This document shows, piece after piece, positions 35,650 to 44,285 of a stretch of DNA of 64,000 nt (the stretch's first letter is position 1; every line of letters starts with the position of its first letter). Both the position numbers and the translations under genes were made by a program. The stretch spans positions 5,853,001-5,917,000 of the forward strand of contig NZ_CP031941.1 of assembly GCF_003443655.1 (NCBI RefSeq). The letters are read 5' to 3'. The notes below the pieces were generated by a model. That model did no database searches. It was not told where the DNA came from and saw only the letters and a program-made list of their open reading frames with translations. Origin of the DNA: Nostoc sphaeroides (lineage in GTDB: Bacteria; Cyanobacteriota; Cyanobacteriia; Cyanobacteriales; Nostocaceae).

Positions 35650-35870
35650 GAAATTCAGAAGTCAGAATTCAGGAGTCAAAATCAATTAGTGGGGGATTGA
35701 AACCCGCCTATTGGTAGTTGACCACTAAATCTTCTCCTTTGGAGACGCTACGCGAGCAATTTAGTCGCCGTCTTAAACCATTTATTCGTCCGCTCCTAGA
35801 CTCGTTACCACAGTTGTACGGAATCAAATTCTAAATTGCCAATTTTAACTCCTGAATTCTTGTCTGAGAA
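35650..35870. repeat. Spacer block R, copy 1 (DUF4360 array)
   Basis: This block is bounded by inverted ends (AATTCAGAAGTCAGAATTC with AGGAGTCA at left; ACTCCTGAATTCTTGTCTGA at right) and contains TTAGTGGGGGATTGAAACCC. It recurs at 38160-38390 and 39920-40140, always before the conserved leader of a DUF4360 gene. It is non-coding. Confidence 0.75.
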
Positions 35871-36095
35871 GTGAAATACGCTGATAAATAATTAATTTCC
35901 GAGTCAGAAATTGATTGTTTTATCCTGTTTCTGTCTGCCTTAACAGAGCGTATTGCACAGATTTAAGAACTGCTAAAAGTCCCCAAACCCCAAACAGGCT
36001 GCTGGGTAAAATTCCTTTGTTTAGAAGTATCTTAGGAATTTTAAGTTGCAGCTAATGTCCACAGCAAATTACACGTTTTTGCGGAGTCCAAAATT
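35871..36095 (+). promoter_or_regulatory. Conserved leader of DUF4360 gene 1
   Basis: About 220 bases starting TGAAATACGCTGATAAATAA are repeated before gene 2 (37021-37249), before the deleted copy (38391-38611) and, interrupted by an insertion, before gene 4 (40145-40559). Shared blocks include ATTGATTGTTTTATCC, AGAGCGTATTGCA and AATTACACGTTTTTGCGGAG just before the ATG. Gene 3 keeps only the last part. The promoter must lie in this block. No sigma-factor site is assigned. Confidence 0.6.
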
Positions 36096-36734
36096 ATGAA
36101 AATTTTAACTGGCATTATTTCCAGCTTGACGCTACTTAGTTTAAATGTTGTCGGTTTATCTCAGGCACAGGCAACAGAAGGATTTACATTTCAAAAAGTT
36201 CCAGTAACTCTTTTCGGACCTGGTTGCCCACAGGGAACAGCAGAGGGAATTTTGAATGGAGATACTCTTTCAGTAACATTTTCTGCGTTTGAAGCTAAAG
36301 CTGCACCTCCTAAGGTTGTATCAACATCCTGTAATCTGCGAATTGGTCTTAATGTACCTTCTGGATTGAATGTTCAGCCGATTAACGTCCAGTATCTTGG
36401 CTTTGCAGATGTGCCTAAAGGAGGCAGTGCTGCCCTGAACGTTAGAATCCTCTTTCAAGGTCAGATAGTTCCAACTATCAATAATCCAAACGCAAACTTT
36501 AACGGTGGCTTCTCAGATGTTTGGGACAAAAATGTAGGTATTGTCTTAGGTACAATAAATGCATGTAGGAGGCCAGTGAGTTCGATTTTTGGTATCAATA
36601 CAAATCTGACGGCAAGAGCTACAAATGTAGCAACAAAACCTGAAGGTCTAGAAACCCAAATCCGAATTGATACAATCGACACAACAATCGGGCCTGTATT
36701 ATTCAAAATCAAGTTTGCTTTTAATCCTTGTTAG
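36096..36734 (+). CDS. Secreted DUF4360 protein, paralogue 1
   Basis: This 212-residue exported protein has a signal peptide (MKILTGIISSLTLLSLNVVG, then LSQAQA as the cleavage region). The mature part matches DUF4360: GPGCPQGTA near the start, TSCNLRIGLNVPSG, YLGFADVPKGG, INACRRPVSSIFGINTNLTA and a terminal FNPC. Four conserved cysteines suggest two disulphides in the periplasm or outside the cell. The function of the family is unknown. It is the first of five tandem paralogues, each with its own leader. Confidence 0.85.
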   Translation: MKILTGIISSLTLLSLNVVGLSQAQATEGFTFQKVPVTLFGPGCPQGTAEGILNGDTLSVTFSAFEAKAAPPKVVSTSCNLRIGLNVPSGLNVQPINVQYLGFADVPKGGSAALNVRILFQGQIVPTINNPNANFNGGFSDVWDKNVGIVLGTINACRRPVSSIFGINTNLTARATNVATKPEGLETQIRIDTIDTTIGPVLFKIKFAFNPC

Positions 36735-36787
36735 ACTTTTTAAATGCATAATCTGCATTTAATTTCTCACAAAAGCTAATGCCTCTA

Positions 36788-36912
36788 AGAGGATGTTTTA
36801 AAAGTACCGGTGGCTCAGGTCAACTGGAACAAATAAATAAGGTTTCAGCCATGTACTGAGATAGTTCACAGTGCTTTATGATGAGAGCAAATACCGTTTT
36901 CAAACATCCTCT
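36788..36912. mobile_element. 125-bp MITE-like element between DUF4360 genes 1 and 2
   Basis: The ends AGAGGATGTTTTAAAAGTAC and TACCGTTTTCAAACATCCTCT pair as terminal inverted repeats and match the element at 28146. The core is non-coding. The corresponding spacers after the other paralogues lack it, so it inserted after the array formed. Confidence 0.65.
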
Positions 36913-37249
36913 AAAGTTGCTTATCCAAAGATTTCTTGCAACCTCTCTGAAGAAATCTTTGGTTCTCTGTTTTAAAAAATAGTATTGGCGACAAAATGGC
37001 AATTCTTAAATAAATAAATAAATGAAATACGCTGATAAATAATTTCAAAGCCAGACATTGATTGTTTTATACGATTTCTGTCTGCTTTAGCCAGAGCGTA
37101 TTGCATACTAATTAAGAACTGCTATAAGTCCCCAAACACCGAAGAGGCTGGCGGTTAAAATTCTTTTGTGTACAAGGAAGAGTCTTAGGGAATTTTAAGT
37201 TGCAGCTAATTTGTACAGGAAATTACACGTTTTCGCGGAGTCTAACAAT

Positions 37250-37885
37250 ATGAAAGTTTTAACTGGCATTATTTCCAGCTTGACCCTACTGAGTTTAAAT
37301 CTTGTGGGTTTATCTCAGGTACAAGCTCAAACAGGAGGATTTGAGTTTCAAAATGTTCCAGTAAGTTTTTCGGGAAGTGGTTGCCCAGATGAGGGAACAA
37401 TACAGGGAGTTTTAAATGGAGATACCCTTTCAATAACATTTTCTGCATTTGAAGCTAAAGCTCCACGTCCTCTGACTGTATCAGCATCCTGCAATCTGCG
37501 GATCGGTCTGAATGTACCTTCTGGATTTAACGTTCAGCCGATTAACGTCAAATATCTTGGCTTTGCAGATGTGCCTACAAGAGGTAGTGCTGATCTGAAC
37601 GTGAAAATACTCTTTCAAGGTAGAGAAGTTCCAACTACCGATAATCCAAATCAAAGGTTTAATGCTGGCTTCTCTGATGTTTGGGCCAAAGATGTAGGTA
37701 TTGTATTAAACACAATAAATGCATGTAGGAACCCAGTGAGTTCGGTTTTTGGTATCAATTCAACTCTGATAGCAAGAGGTACAACTATACCTAGAAACCA
37801 AGAAACCCAAATCCGAATTGATACAATCGACACAACAATTGGCCCTGTATTGTTCCAAATCAAGTTTGATTTTAATCCTTGTTAG
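37250..37885 (+). CDS. Secreted DUF4360 protein, paralogue 2
   Basis: This 211-residue protein has the same architecture as paralogue 1: signal peptide MKVLTGIISSLTLLSLNLVG, the four cysteines and the C-terminal TIGPVLFQIKFDFNPC. I chose the ATG at 37250 by alignment with the other copies. The frame is open upstream to a TTG at 37211, but that lies in the conserved leader. Differences from paralogue 1 cluster in the middle (GREVPTTDNPNQRFNAGFSD). Confidence 0.85.
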   Translation: MKVLTGIISSLTLLSLNLVGLSQVQAQTGGFEFQNVPVSFSGSGCPDEGTIQGVLNGDTLSITFSAFEAKAPRPLTVSASCNLRIGLNVPSGFNVQPINVKYLGFADVPTRGSADLNVKILFQGREVPTTDNPNQRFNAGFSDVWAKDVGIVLNTINACRNPVSSVFGINSTLIARGTTIPRNQETQIRIDTIDTTIGPVLFQIKFDFNPC

Positions 37886-38159
37886 GTTTTTTAAATGCAA
37901 AGTTAGTTTTGCATTTAATTTTTACTAAAAGCTACTCCCCATAAAGTTGGGTTACCAAATTTTCAAAAGATTTCTTCTAACCGCTCTGAATAAATCTTTG
38001 ACTCTCTGTCTTGAAAAATAGTTAGGTCAAGTCAAGGTAGCTGATAAATCTAACGAAATCACAATTTGCTAAACATCTGTCTTTAGATAGGTAAAATATA
38101 TTTTTCTGTGATTTTGAATTTTTTCAAGGCTTATTATGAGGGCGATTCTGAATTATAGA

Positions 38160-38390
38160 AGAATTCAGAAGTAATAATTCAGGAGTCAGATCAATTAGTA
38201 GAGGGTCAAACCCGCCATTTTATTGTTCAACACTAAATCGAACGCGAGTGCGCCTCAAAAGGAAAAGATTGAGTGGGATATTAAACCCATTTATTTGTTT
38301 GCTGCTAGACTAGCTAGCGCTGCTCTATCCGCCAGTTGCACAGAATTCAGTTTTGAATTCTAAGTCCTGACTCCTGAATTATTTTCTGAT
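38160..38390. repeat. Spacer block R, copy 2
   Basis: This is the second copy of the block at 35650, with the same inverted ends (GAATTCAGAAGTAATAATTC; CTGACTCCTGAATTATTTTC). It precedes the leader of the deleted DUF4360 copy. Confidence 0.75.
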
Positions 38391-38611
38391 AATCGAAATA
38401 CGCTGATCAATAATTTCCGAGTCAGAAATTGATTGTTTTATCCTATCTCTGTCTCCCTAAATCAGAGCGGATTGCAAAAATTAACGACTACTATAAATCC
38501 CCAAACCTGGAAAAGGCTACTGGGTAAAATTTGTTTTTACAGAAGTATTTTAAGAATTTCGTATTGCAGCTAATATTCATAGGAGATTACAGATTTTCGC
38601 GGAGTTATTAG

Positions 38612-38663
38612 ATGAACCGGCCCTGTATTGTTCCAAATCAAGTTTGCTTTTAATCCTTGTTAG
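38612..38663 (+). pseudogene. DUF4360 copy deleted down to start codon and last ~13 codons
   Basis: After a full conserved leader (38391-38611) the sequence reads ATGAA and then jumps to CCGGCCCTGTATTGTTCCAA, the coding end of this family, finishing CTTTTAATCCTTGTTAG. About 580 bases of coding sequence are missing and the two parts are out of frame. The downstream flank also matches the paralogues. This is a sixth copy lost by internal deletion. Confidence 0.9.
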
Positions 38664-38829
38664 GTTATTCAAATGCATAGTTAATTTCGCATTGAATTTT
38701 TCACCAAACCTGCTTTACCAACTTTTCAAAACATTTTTTGCAATTGTTATTTTTCTAGAAGTAAGTAAGTCAGTGAGAATAAATCAAACTAGATTAAGTA
38801 ATGTAAAAAATATTGAGATTAGTTCGTAG

Positions 38830-38898
38830 TGAGCGGCTCCAGCCCTCATAAGAGGACTAAAGTCCTCTCTACGAGACGCACTCGCGTTCACTACAGAC
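38830..38898. repeat. Imperfect palindrome with GAGGACTAAAGTCCTC core
   Basis: GTAGTGAGCGGCTCCAGCCC at the left faces GAGACGCACTCGCGTTCACTAC at the right, with the perfect 16-base palindrome GAGGACTAAAGTCCTC in the middle. It sits between the deleted copy and DUF4360 gene 3 and belongs to the dispersed GACTTTAGTC-type repeats. A relative is at 42097-42145. Confidence 0.6.
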
Positions 38899-39014
38899 CT
38901 TGAATTATTCACGCCGCTCTACTTATCTTATAGGTTTAACATTTTATGTAATATTTATGTACTACAATAAATATATGATTAATAATAGATTACACGTTTT
39001 AGTGGAGTTATTAG

Positions 39015-39647
39015 ATGAAAATTTTAACTGGTCTGATTTCCAGTTTGACCCTACTGAGTTTAAATGTTGTTGGTTTATCTCAGGTAGAGGCTCAAACACA
39101 AGGATTTAAGTTTCAAATAGATACAGCAACTTTTTTCGGAAATGGTTGCCCAAACGGAACAGCAAAGCTAGTTTTGAATGGAGATACTGCTTCAGTAACA
39201 TTTTCTAAGTTTGAAGCTAAAGCTTCACCTTTTAGGGTTGTATCAGCATCTTGCAGTCTGCGGTTACCTCTTAATGTACCTTCTGGATACAACGTTCAGC
39301 CAATTAGGATCAAGTATCTTGGCTTTGCAGATGTGCCAACAGGAGGCAGTGCTAACCTGAACGTTAAAATATTGTTTCAAGATGCAGAGCTTTCAGCTAT
39401 CAATGATCCAAACCAAACGTTTCCGGCTGGCTTTTCAAATACTTGGAGCAAAAATATAAATATTGTAGCAAAGACAATAAATGCATGTAATAAGCCAGTG
39501 AGTTCGGTTTTTGGTATTAACTCAACTCTAACCGCAAGAGGTATAAGTATACCTCAAAATAGAGAAACCCAAATCCGAATTGATACAATTGACACAACAA
39601 TCGGGGATGTATTGTACCAAATCCAGTTTAAATTTAATCCTTGTTAG
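39015..39647 (+). CDS. Secreted DUF4360 protein, paralogue 3
   Basis: This 210-residue protein has signal peptide MKILTGLISSLTLLSLNVVG and the mature start QTQGFKFQIDTATFFGNGCP. The four cysteines and the terminal FNPC are kept. Its leader is the shortest of the array, keeping only about 60 bases before the ATG, so its regulation may differ. It is the most diverged of the first four in the middle region (DAELSAINDPNQTFPAGFSN). Confidence 0.85.
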   Translation: MKILTGLISSLTLLSLNVVGLSQVEAQTQGFKFQIDTATFFGNGCPNGTAKLVLNGDTASVTFSKFEAKASPFRVVSASCSLRLPLNVPSGYNVQPIRIKYLGFADVPTGGSANLNVKILFQDAELSAINDPNQTFPAGFSNTWSKNINIVAKTINACNKPVSSVFGINSTLTARGISIPQNRETQIRIDTIDTTIGDVLYQIQFKFNPC

Positions 39648-39919
39648 GTTTTTTAAATGCATAGAATTTTTGCATTGAATTTTTCACAAAATCTGCTCCC
39701 CATAAAGCTGTTTTACCAACTTTTCACAAGTTTTGTTCCAATCGCTCTGAAAAAATCTTTGACTCTCTGTCTTGATAAACAATTAGGTCAAGCCAAAGTA
39801 GCTCAAAAATCTAAGGAAATCACAATTTGTAAAAAATCTGTCTTTGGATAGGCCAAATATCTTTTTCTTCGGTCTACAATGTTAGCAAAAGTTCTTGTGA
39901 AGGCAATGCTCAATTAAAG

Positions 39920-40140
39920 AAGAATTCAGAAGTAAGAATTCAGGAGTCAGAATTAATTAGTGGGGGGTTCAGTCCCGCCGTTTTATTGTTTGAGACTAAA
40001 TCGAATGGGAGTGCGTCTTTGAAGGAGAAGGTTTAGTGGGGGTCTTAAACCCAATTATTCATTCCCTGCTAGACTCGCTACCGCCAGTTTTACAGAATTC
40101 AATTCTGAATTCTAAGTCCTGACTCCTGAATTATTTTCTG
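39920..40140. repeat. Spacer block R, copy 3
   Basis: This is the third copy of the block at 35650 (GAATTCAGAAGTAAGAATTC at left; CTGACTCCTGAATTATTTTC at right). It precedes the interrupted leader of DUF4360 gene 4. Confidence 0.75.
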
Positions 40141-40157
40141 ATAAGTGAAATACGCTG

Positions 40158-40350
40158 TTGAAAAAGGCAGAAGGCAGGAGGCAGAGGGCAGAAGGCACAA
40201 TTAAGAAGGGGATTCAGACCCCTCCTTAATTGGGGCCACCAAATCAGAGAGTGTGGTGGGGGTCTTAAACCCTTACTCCCTCCGGTCGTCGCAGAGAGCA
40301 GAAAACAGTATTCTTTACTGTTGCTTCTGCCTTCTGCCCTCTGCCTTTCT
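40158..40350. mobile_element. 193-bp insertion in the leader of DUF4360 gene 4
   Basis: The paralogous leaders read TACGCTGATAAATAATT without interruption. Here the sequence splits after TACGCTG and resumes TGATAAATAATT, with 193 bases between and TG on both sides. The insert has inverted purine-rich ends (AAAAAGGCAGAAGGCAGGAG against TTCTGCCCTCTGCCTTTCT) and non-coding contents. It is an insertion proved by comparison within the window. Confidence 0.85.
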
Positions 40351-40559
40351 TGATAAATAATTTCCGAGTCAGAAATTGATTGTTTTATCCTATTTCTGTC
40401 TCCCTTAACCAGAGCGTATTACACAATATTTAAGGACTGCTAAAAATCCCCAAATCCCAAAGAGGCTGCCAGGTAAATTTTTTTGTCTAGAAGTATCTTA
40501 GGAGTTTGACATTATATGTAATATTCATAGCAGATTACACATTTTCGCGGAGTTATTAG

Positions 40560-41192
40560 ATGAAAGTTTTAACTGGTCTGATTTCCAGTTTGACGCTACT
40601 GAGTTTAAATGTTGTGGGTTTATCTCAGGTACAGGCTCAAACAACAGGGTTTGAGCTTCAAGAAGTTCTAGTAACTCTTTTCGGAAATGGTTGCCCAAAC
40701 GGAACAGCAAAGGGAATTTTGAATGGAGATATTCTTTCAATAACATTTTCTGAGCTTGAAGCTTTAGCTTTACCTCCTAAAGTTGTATCAAAATCCTGCA
40801 ATTTGCGGATTGCTCTGAATGTACCTTCTGGATTGAACGTTCAGCCGATTAACCTCAAGTATCTTGGCTTTGCAGATGTGCCTCAAGCAGGTAGTGCTGA
40901 CCTGAACGTGAAAATACTTTTTGAAGGTCAAGAACTTCCAACTATCGATAGTCCAAACGCAACCTTTGGCCCTGGCTTTTCAGCTACTTGGAACAAAGAG
41001 GTGGGTATTTTATTAGGCACAATAAATGCATGTGAAAACCCAGTAAGTTCGATTTTTGGTATCAATACAAATCTGACGGCAAGAGCTAGAGATATACCTG
41101 CAAATCAAGAAACTAAAATCCGAATTGATAAAATCGATACAGAAATCGGCCCTGTATTGTTCCAAATCAAGTTTGCTTTTAATCCTTGTTAG
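40560..41192 (+). CDS. Secreted DUF4360 protein, paralogue 4
   Basis: This 210-residue protein has signal peptide MKVLTGLISSLTLLSLNVVG, mature start QTTGFELQEVLVTLFGNGCP, four cysteines and C-terminus FNPC. The leader is complete except for the 193-bp insertion about 210 bases upstream of the ATG. Charge differs from the other copies in the last third (KIRIDKIDTEIGPVLFQIKF). Confidence 0.85.
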   Translation: MKVLTGLISSLTLLSLNVVGLSQVQAQTTGFELQEVLVTLFGNGCPNGTAKGILNGDILSITFSELEALALPPKVVSKSCNLRIALNVPSGLNVQPINLKYLGFADVPQAGSADLNVKILFEGQELPTIDSPNATFGPGFSATWNKEVGILLGTINACENPVSSIFGINTNLTARARDIPANQETKIRIDKIDTEIGPVLFQIKFAFNPC

Positions 41193-41375
41193 GTTTTTTA
41201 AATGCATAGTCACTTTTGCATTTAATTTTTCCTAAAAGCTAGGTTCCTCTAAAGCTGCTTTAGCAACTTATCAAAAGATTTCTTCCAATCGCTCTGAATC
41301 AATCTTTGACTATGTATCAAGATACATAGTATTGACAAAAAACCTGATAAGCTCTCCTTATTTGAGATGAAAGAT

Positions 41376-42065
41376 ATGAAAGTTTTAACTGCTCTTATTT
41401 CCAGTTTGACGCTACTGAGTTTAAATGTTGTGGGTTTATCTCAGGCACAGGCTCAAACACAAAGTGATCCAACAACTGTGATCGGAAATGGACTTCAGCT
41501 TCAAACTGCACCAGCAACTGTTACACCAGCTGTCAGCGGAAATGGATTTCAGTTTGAAAGTGTTCCAGTAACTGTTTTCGGAACTGGCTGTACGTCGGGA
41601 AATGCCCAAACAAGTTTGGTAGGAAATACTCTGTCTGTAACTTTCCCTCGATTTCAGGCTACAGCTGTATCTCCTACAGTTGTATCAAAATCTTGCAGTC
41701 TTAGAATTGGGCTTAATGTGCCTAAAGGCTACAGAGTTAACCCCATTAACCTCAGGTATTCTGGTTTTACAAATGTGCCTCAGGGAGGCAGTGCTGCCCT
41801 AAGGGTTAGAGCAGTGTTTCAAGGGAAAGTAATTCCATCTGGTAATAATCTAAACGCAAACTTCCCGTCTGGCTCTTCAGGTGGATGGCTAAAAGATGTA
41901 GCTATTACAGCAGATACAATAGACGCGTGTGCTAACCCAGTGAATTCGGTTTTCGGTATCAACACAACTTTGATAGCGCGTGCTACAAATGTAGCTGCGG
42001 GGCAGCGAACTCAAATTGGATTCAATGGGATTTATAGAATTAGGTTTAATTTGACTCCTTGTTAG
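41376..42065 (+). CDS. Secreted DUF4360 protein, paralogue 5 (longer N-terminus)
   Basis: This 229-residue protein begins with signal peptide MKVLTALISSLTLLSLNVVG. After it come about 25 extra residues (SDPTTVIGNGLQLQTAPATV) that look like a partial duplication of the mature start. The core then follows with the four cysteines and a terminal TPC. It is the most diverged copy and lacks the conserved leader and block R. I prefer the ATG at 41376 to the one at 41367 by alignment with the other signal peptides. Confidence 0.85.
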   Translation: MKVLTALISSLTLLSLNVVGLSQAQAQTQSDPTTVIGNGLQLQTAPATVTPAVSGNGFQFESVPVTVFGTGCTSGNAQTSLVGNTLSVTFPRFQATAVSPTVVSKSCSLRIGLNVPKGYRVNPINLRYSGFTNVPQGGSAALRVRAVFQGKVIPSGNNLNANFPSGSSGGWLKDVAITADTIDACANPVNSVFGINTTLIARATNVAAGQRTQIGFNGIYRIRFNLTPC

Positions 42066-42069
42066 TAGT

Positions 42070-42180
42070 AGTCTGTCAAGCTAGTTTTGATGGTTTGTAG
42101 TAAGGACTTTAGTGTTTAGAAAATAAGGACTAAAGTCTTTACTACGAAATTGTTTACGCATCAATTTAAACTTGACAGAG
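42070..42180. mobile_element. MITE-like element with CTGTCAAG ends
   Basis: The outer ends CTGTCAAGCTAGTTTTGATG and CATCAATTTAAACTTGACAG are imperfect inverted repeats. Within them a 17-bp near-perfect stem (42097-42113 with 42129-42145, GTAGTAAGGACTTTAGT) folds the core. It lies just after the last DUF4360 gene. Confidence 0.6.
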
Positions 42181-42226
42181 TAGTAGAGGCAAGACCCGTT
42201 AAATTAATCCTCACAAAAAATGAGTA

Positions 42227-42357
42227 ATATCATGTCCGCTTGATTGCTTATTAAACCCGAAGAACCCCACCCCGTCTCCCCTCCCGAAGAGCGGGGAGGG
42301 GCTGTGGATGGGGTGTAATGGGTGTGGTTAGCATAACTATTTATGCGGACATGATAT
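42227..42357. mobile_element. 131-bp MITE with 13-bp perfect ends
   Basis: ATATCATGTCCGC (42227-42239) and GCGGACATGATAT (42345-42357) are perfect terminal inverted repeats. The core has a CCCCTCCCGAAGAGCGGGGA palindrome. Its left 29 bases recur, inverted, at 7309-7337. The rest of the 42066-42827 gap has a copy of the GCGCAGCC/CTTCGAC-type repeat at about 42600 and no gene. Confidence 0.75.
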
Positions 42358-42827
42358 AAAAAGCCAGCGCACCAGCTTCAGTATCATACTGTGCTGGTGC
42401 TTCTGTATATCCTTGTGCAGCTATCTGATTAGCATCTCCGATTACACTGGCTACTGGTCATTCGTGACAGATTAAGACTAAATTACTTTTGTCAATTAGT
42501 AGTTACGCTGAAAAATAACTTAAATATAGGGTATTAAACTAACTTATGTACTGAGTTTTTCGGACAATAATGAGTGATCCATTTAGAGATTAAGGGTAGG
42601 CGCAGCCCGCACTTCGACAAAGCTCAGTGACCACCGTAGGCATCGCATCCCCAAAAATAATGTTTTTTACCCCTATTTTGGCAAAATTTTAAGCACTATT
42701 ACTTATTGACAAATTGTTTAAAACCTTAACCTGTCAAGAATGGCTACTGGTGGATTCGGCAAATATTCTGACAAAGCTTTTCTGCTGCGGCCTAAAGCAG
42801 CAAGCATAAATACTTCTACACTGCCAA

Positions 42828-43844
42828 CTAAATTGAATAAGACAGGGGGAAGGACTTGGCATCCTTTGGCCTAACATACACTCGCTGTTTTGGTTCTAAC
42901 TCTAATTGGTTAAAACGATCGCGTGTTAAATGCGCCATCACCACTTGCCCATCATCGAAAGTTAATTCCACCTGAATTTCCCAACCCAAATGTATCAAAC
43001 GGCTCACTGTCGCAGCCGTAGTAGAACCGTTAGCAACCTTTTCCAAAATCACATCTTGTGGACGTAAAAACACTTGTGGGTGTGGCGCATCAAATCCGCT
43101 ACTTTGAAAAATCTTTGAGTTGCTGGGTAACACATTCACTGGGCCTATGAAGCTCATTACAAATGCGGTGGCAGGATTATCGTAAATTTCTGCTGGTGTC
43201 CCCACCTGTTCCACACGCCCTTTATTCATGACCACAACTTCATCGGAGACTTCCATTGCTTCTTCTTGGTCGTGGGTGACAAAAACCGTGGTAACATGAA
43301 CCTCATCATGGAGGCGGCGTAACCATGCCCGTAAGTCTTTGCGGACTTTCGCATCGAGTGCGCCAAAGGGTTCATCTAGCAGTAATACTTCCGGTTCTAC
43401 TGCCAGTGCCCTTGCTAATGCTACCCGTTGTCTTTGACCACCAGAAAGTTGTGATGGATAGCGATCGCCTAATCCACTCAATTGCACTAATTCGAGTAAC
43501 TGTTCTACTCGCCCCTTAATTTTCTTTGGCTGTGCCTTACGAATTTCTAAGCCAAAGGCAATATTTTGCTTGACAGTCAGATGCTTAAATAGGGCATAGT
43601 GCTGAAACACAAAGCCAATATTGCGCTGTTGCACGCTTTGGTATGTAGCGTCCTTACCAGTCAGCAGGATTTTGCCGCTATCTGGCATTTCTAAACCTGA
43701 AATTAACCGTAGTAGCGTAGATTTACCTGATCCCGATGGCCCGAGTAATGCAACTAGCGAACCACTCTTAATTTCCAGGCTGACCTGATCAACTGCCTTG
43801 AAACTCCCGAATTGTTTGGAGACATTCTCAACTACTATACCCAC
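42828..43844 (-). CDS. cysA: Sulfate/molybdate-type ABC transporter ATP-binding protein (CysA-like)
   Basis: This 338-residue ABC ATPase has the Walker A GPSGSGKST, Q-loop FVFQHYALFKHLTV, signature LSGGQRQRVALARALA, Walker B VLLLDEPFGALD and switch His (FVTHDQEEAMEVSDEV). The C-terminal TOBE-like domain (PQVFLRPQDVILEK) is the type found in CysA. It would energise sulfate or thiosulfate uptake. No permease or binding protein is beside it, so specificity rests on sequence resemblance. Confidence 0.85.
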   Translation of the reverse strand: MGIVVENVSKQFGSFKAVDQVSLEIKSGSLVALLGPSGSGKSTLLRLISGLEMPDSGKILLTGKDATYQSVQQRNIGFVFQHYALFKHLTVKQNIAFGLEIRKAQPKKIKGRVEQLLELVQLSGLGDRYPSQLSGGQRQRVALARALAVEPEVLLLDEPFGALDAKVRKDLRAWLRRLHDEVHVTTVFVTHDQEEAMEVSDEVVVMNKGRVEQVGTPAEIYDNPATAFVMSFIGPVNVLPSNSKIFQSSGFDAPHPQVFLRPQDVILEKVANGSTTAATVSRLIHLGWEIQVELTFDDGQVVMAHLTRDRFNQLELEPKQRVYVRPKDAKSFPLSYSI

Positions 43845-44037
43845 TGCGGCTGTACCTCTGCAACTAATCTACAGTTCACTGCTAGGATTACTGTGTCTTA
43901 CATATACCATATATAATTATTGATAGATAAACAAAATTTAGCTTAAAGCAGAAGAAGCCCCACATCCTACCCGGAGGGAGGTGTGGGATGAATTCTGGGC
44001 AATAAGGAATTGACCGACAAGCGATATTAAACGCAGT

Positions 44038-44226
44038 TTAATCAGCAATGTTGGTCGTTGGCGGAGCCTCTCGAAGAGATGACGAATTGCCTCTCTCTGG
44101 GATTTTTAACGAGTCAATAAGTTCTTCAACAACGTGAGTCATTGTCCTATCCTTTATCGTCGCATATAGCCGTAACTTATTTAATCTGCGTTCACTCATT
44201 CGCATTTTGAACCATTCTGTTTTCAT
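44038..44226 (-). CDS. Ribbon-helix-helix protein divergent to tnpB
   Basis: This 62-residue protein (MKTEWFKMRMSERRLNKLRL, then YATIKDRTMTHVVEELIDSL) has a CopG/ribbon-helix-helix look. Its start lies 60 bases from the chosen tnpB start on the opposite strand, and both promoters must share this gap. Small RHH genes next to TnpB are common in cyanobacteria as I remember them. It could repress tnpB (inference). Confidence 0.65.
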   Translation of the reverse strand: MKTEWFKMRMSERRLNKLRLYATIKDRTMTHVVEELIDSLKIPERGNSSSLREAPPTTNIAD

Positions 44227-44270
44227 TCTGTACCCACGTATTACCTACATTCATGATATTATCAGATAAC

Positions 44271-44280
44271 AAGGAGGTGA
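44271..44280 (+). promoter_or_regulatory. Ribosome binding site that decides the tnpB start
   Basis: AAGGAGGTGA is a near-perfect anti-16S match. It lies at ideal spacing before the GTG at 44286 and inside the longer frame that opens at the ATG at 44253, so the GTG (or the TTG next to it) is the real start. Confidence 0.8.
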
Positions 44281-44285
44281 TAAAA

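Noticed and set aside
36461..41213. Minus-strand frames inside the DUF4360 genes
   Set aside because: They recur at the same relative position in each paralogue as shadows of the conserved coding strand and have no family features.
44253..44285. ATG at 44253 as the tnpB start
   Set aside because: A near-perfect ribosome site lies inside this extension, and the next codons (GTG or TTG) give the usual TnpB N-terminus.
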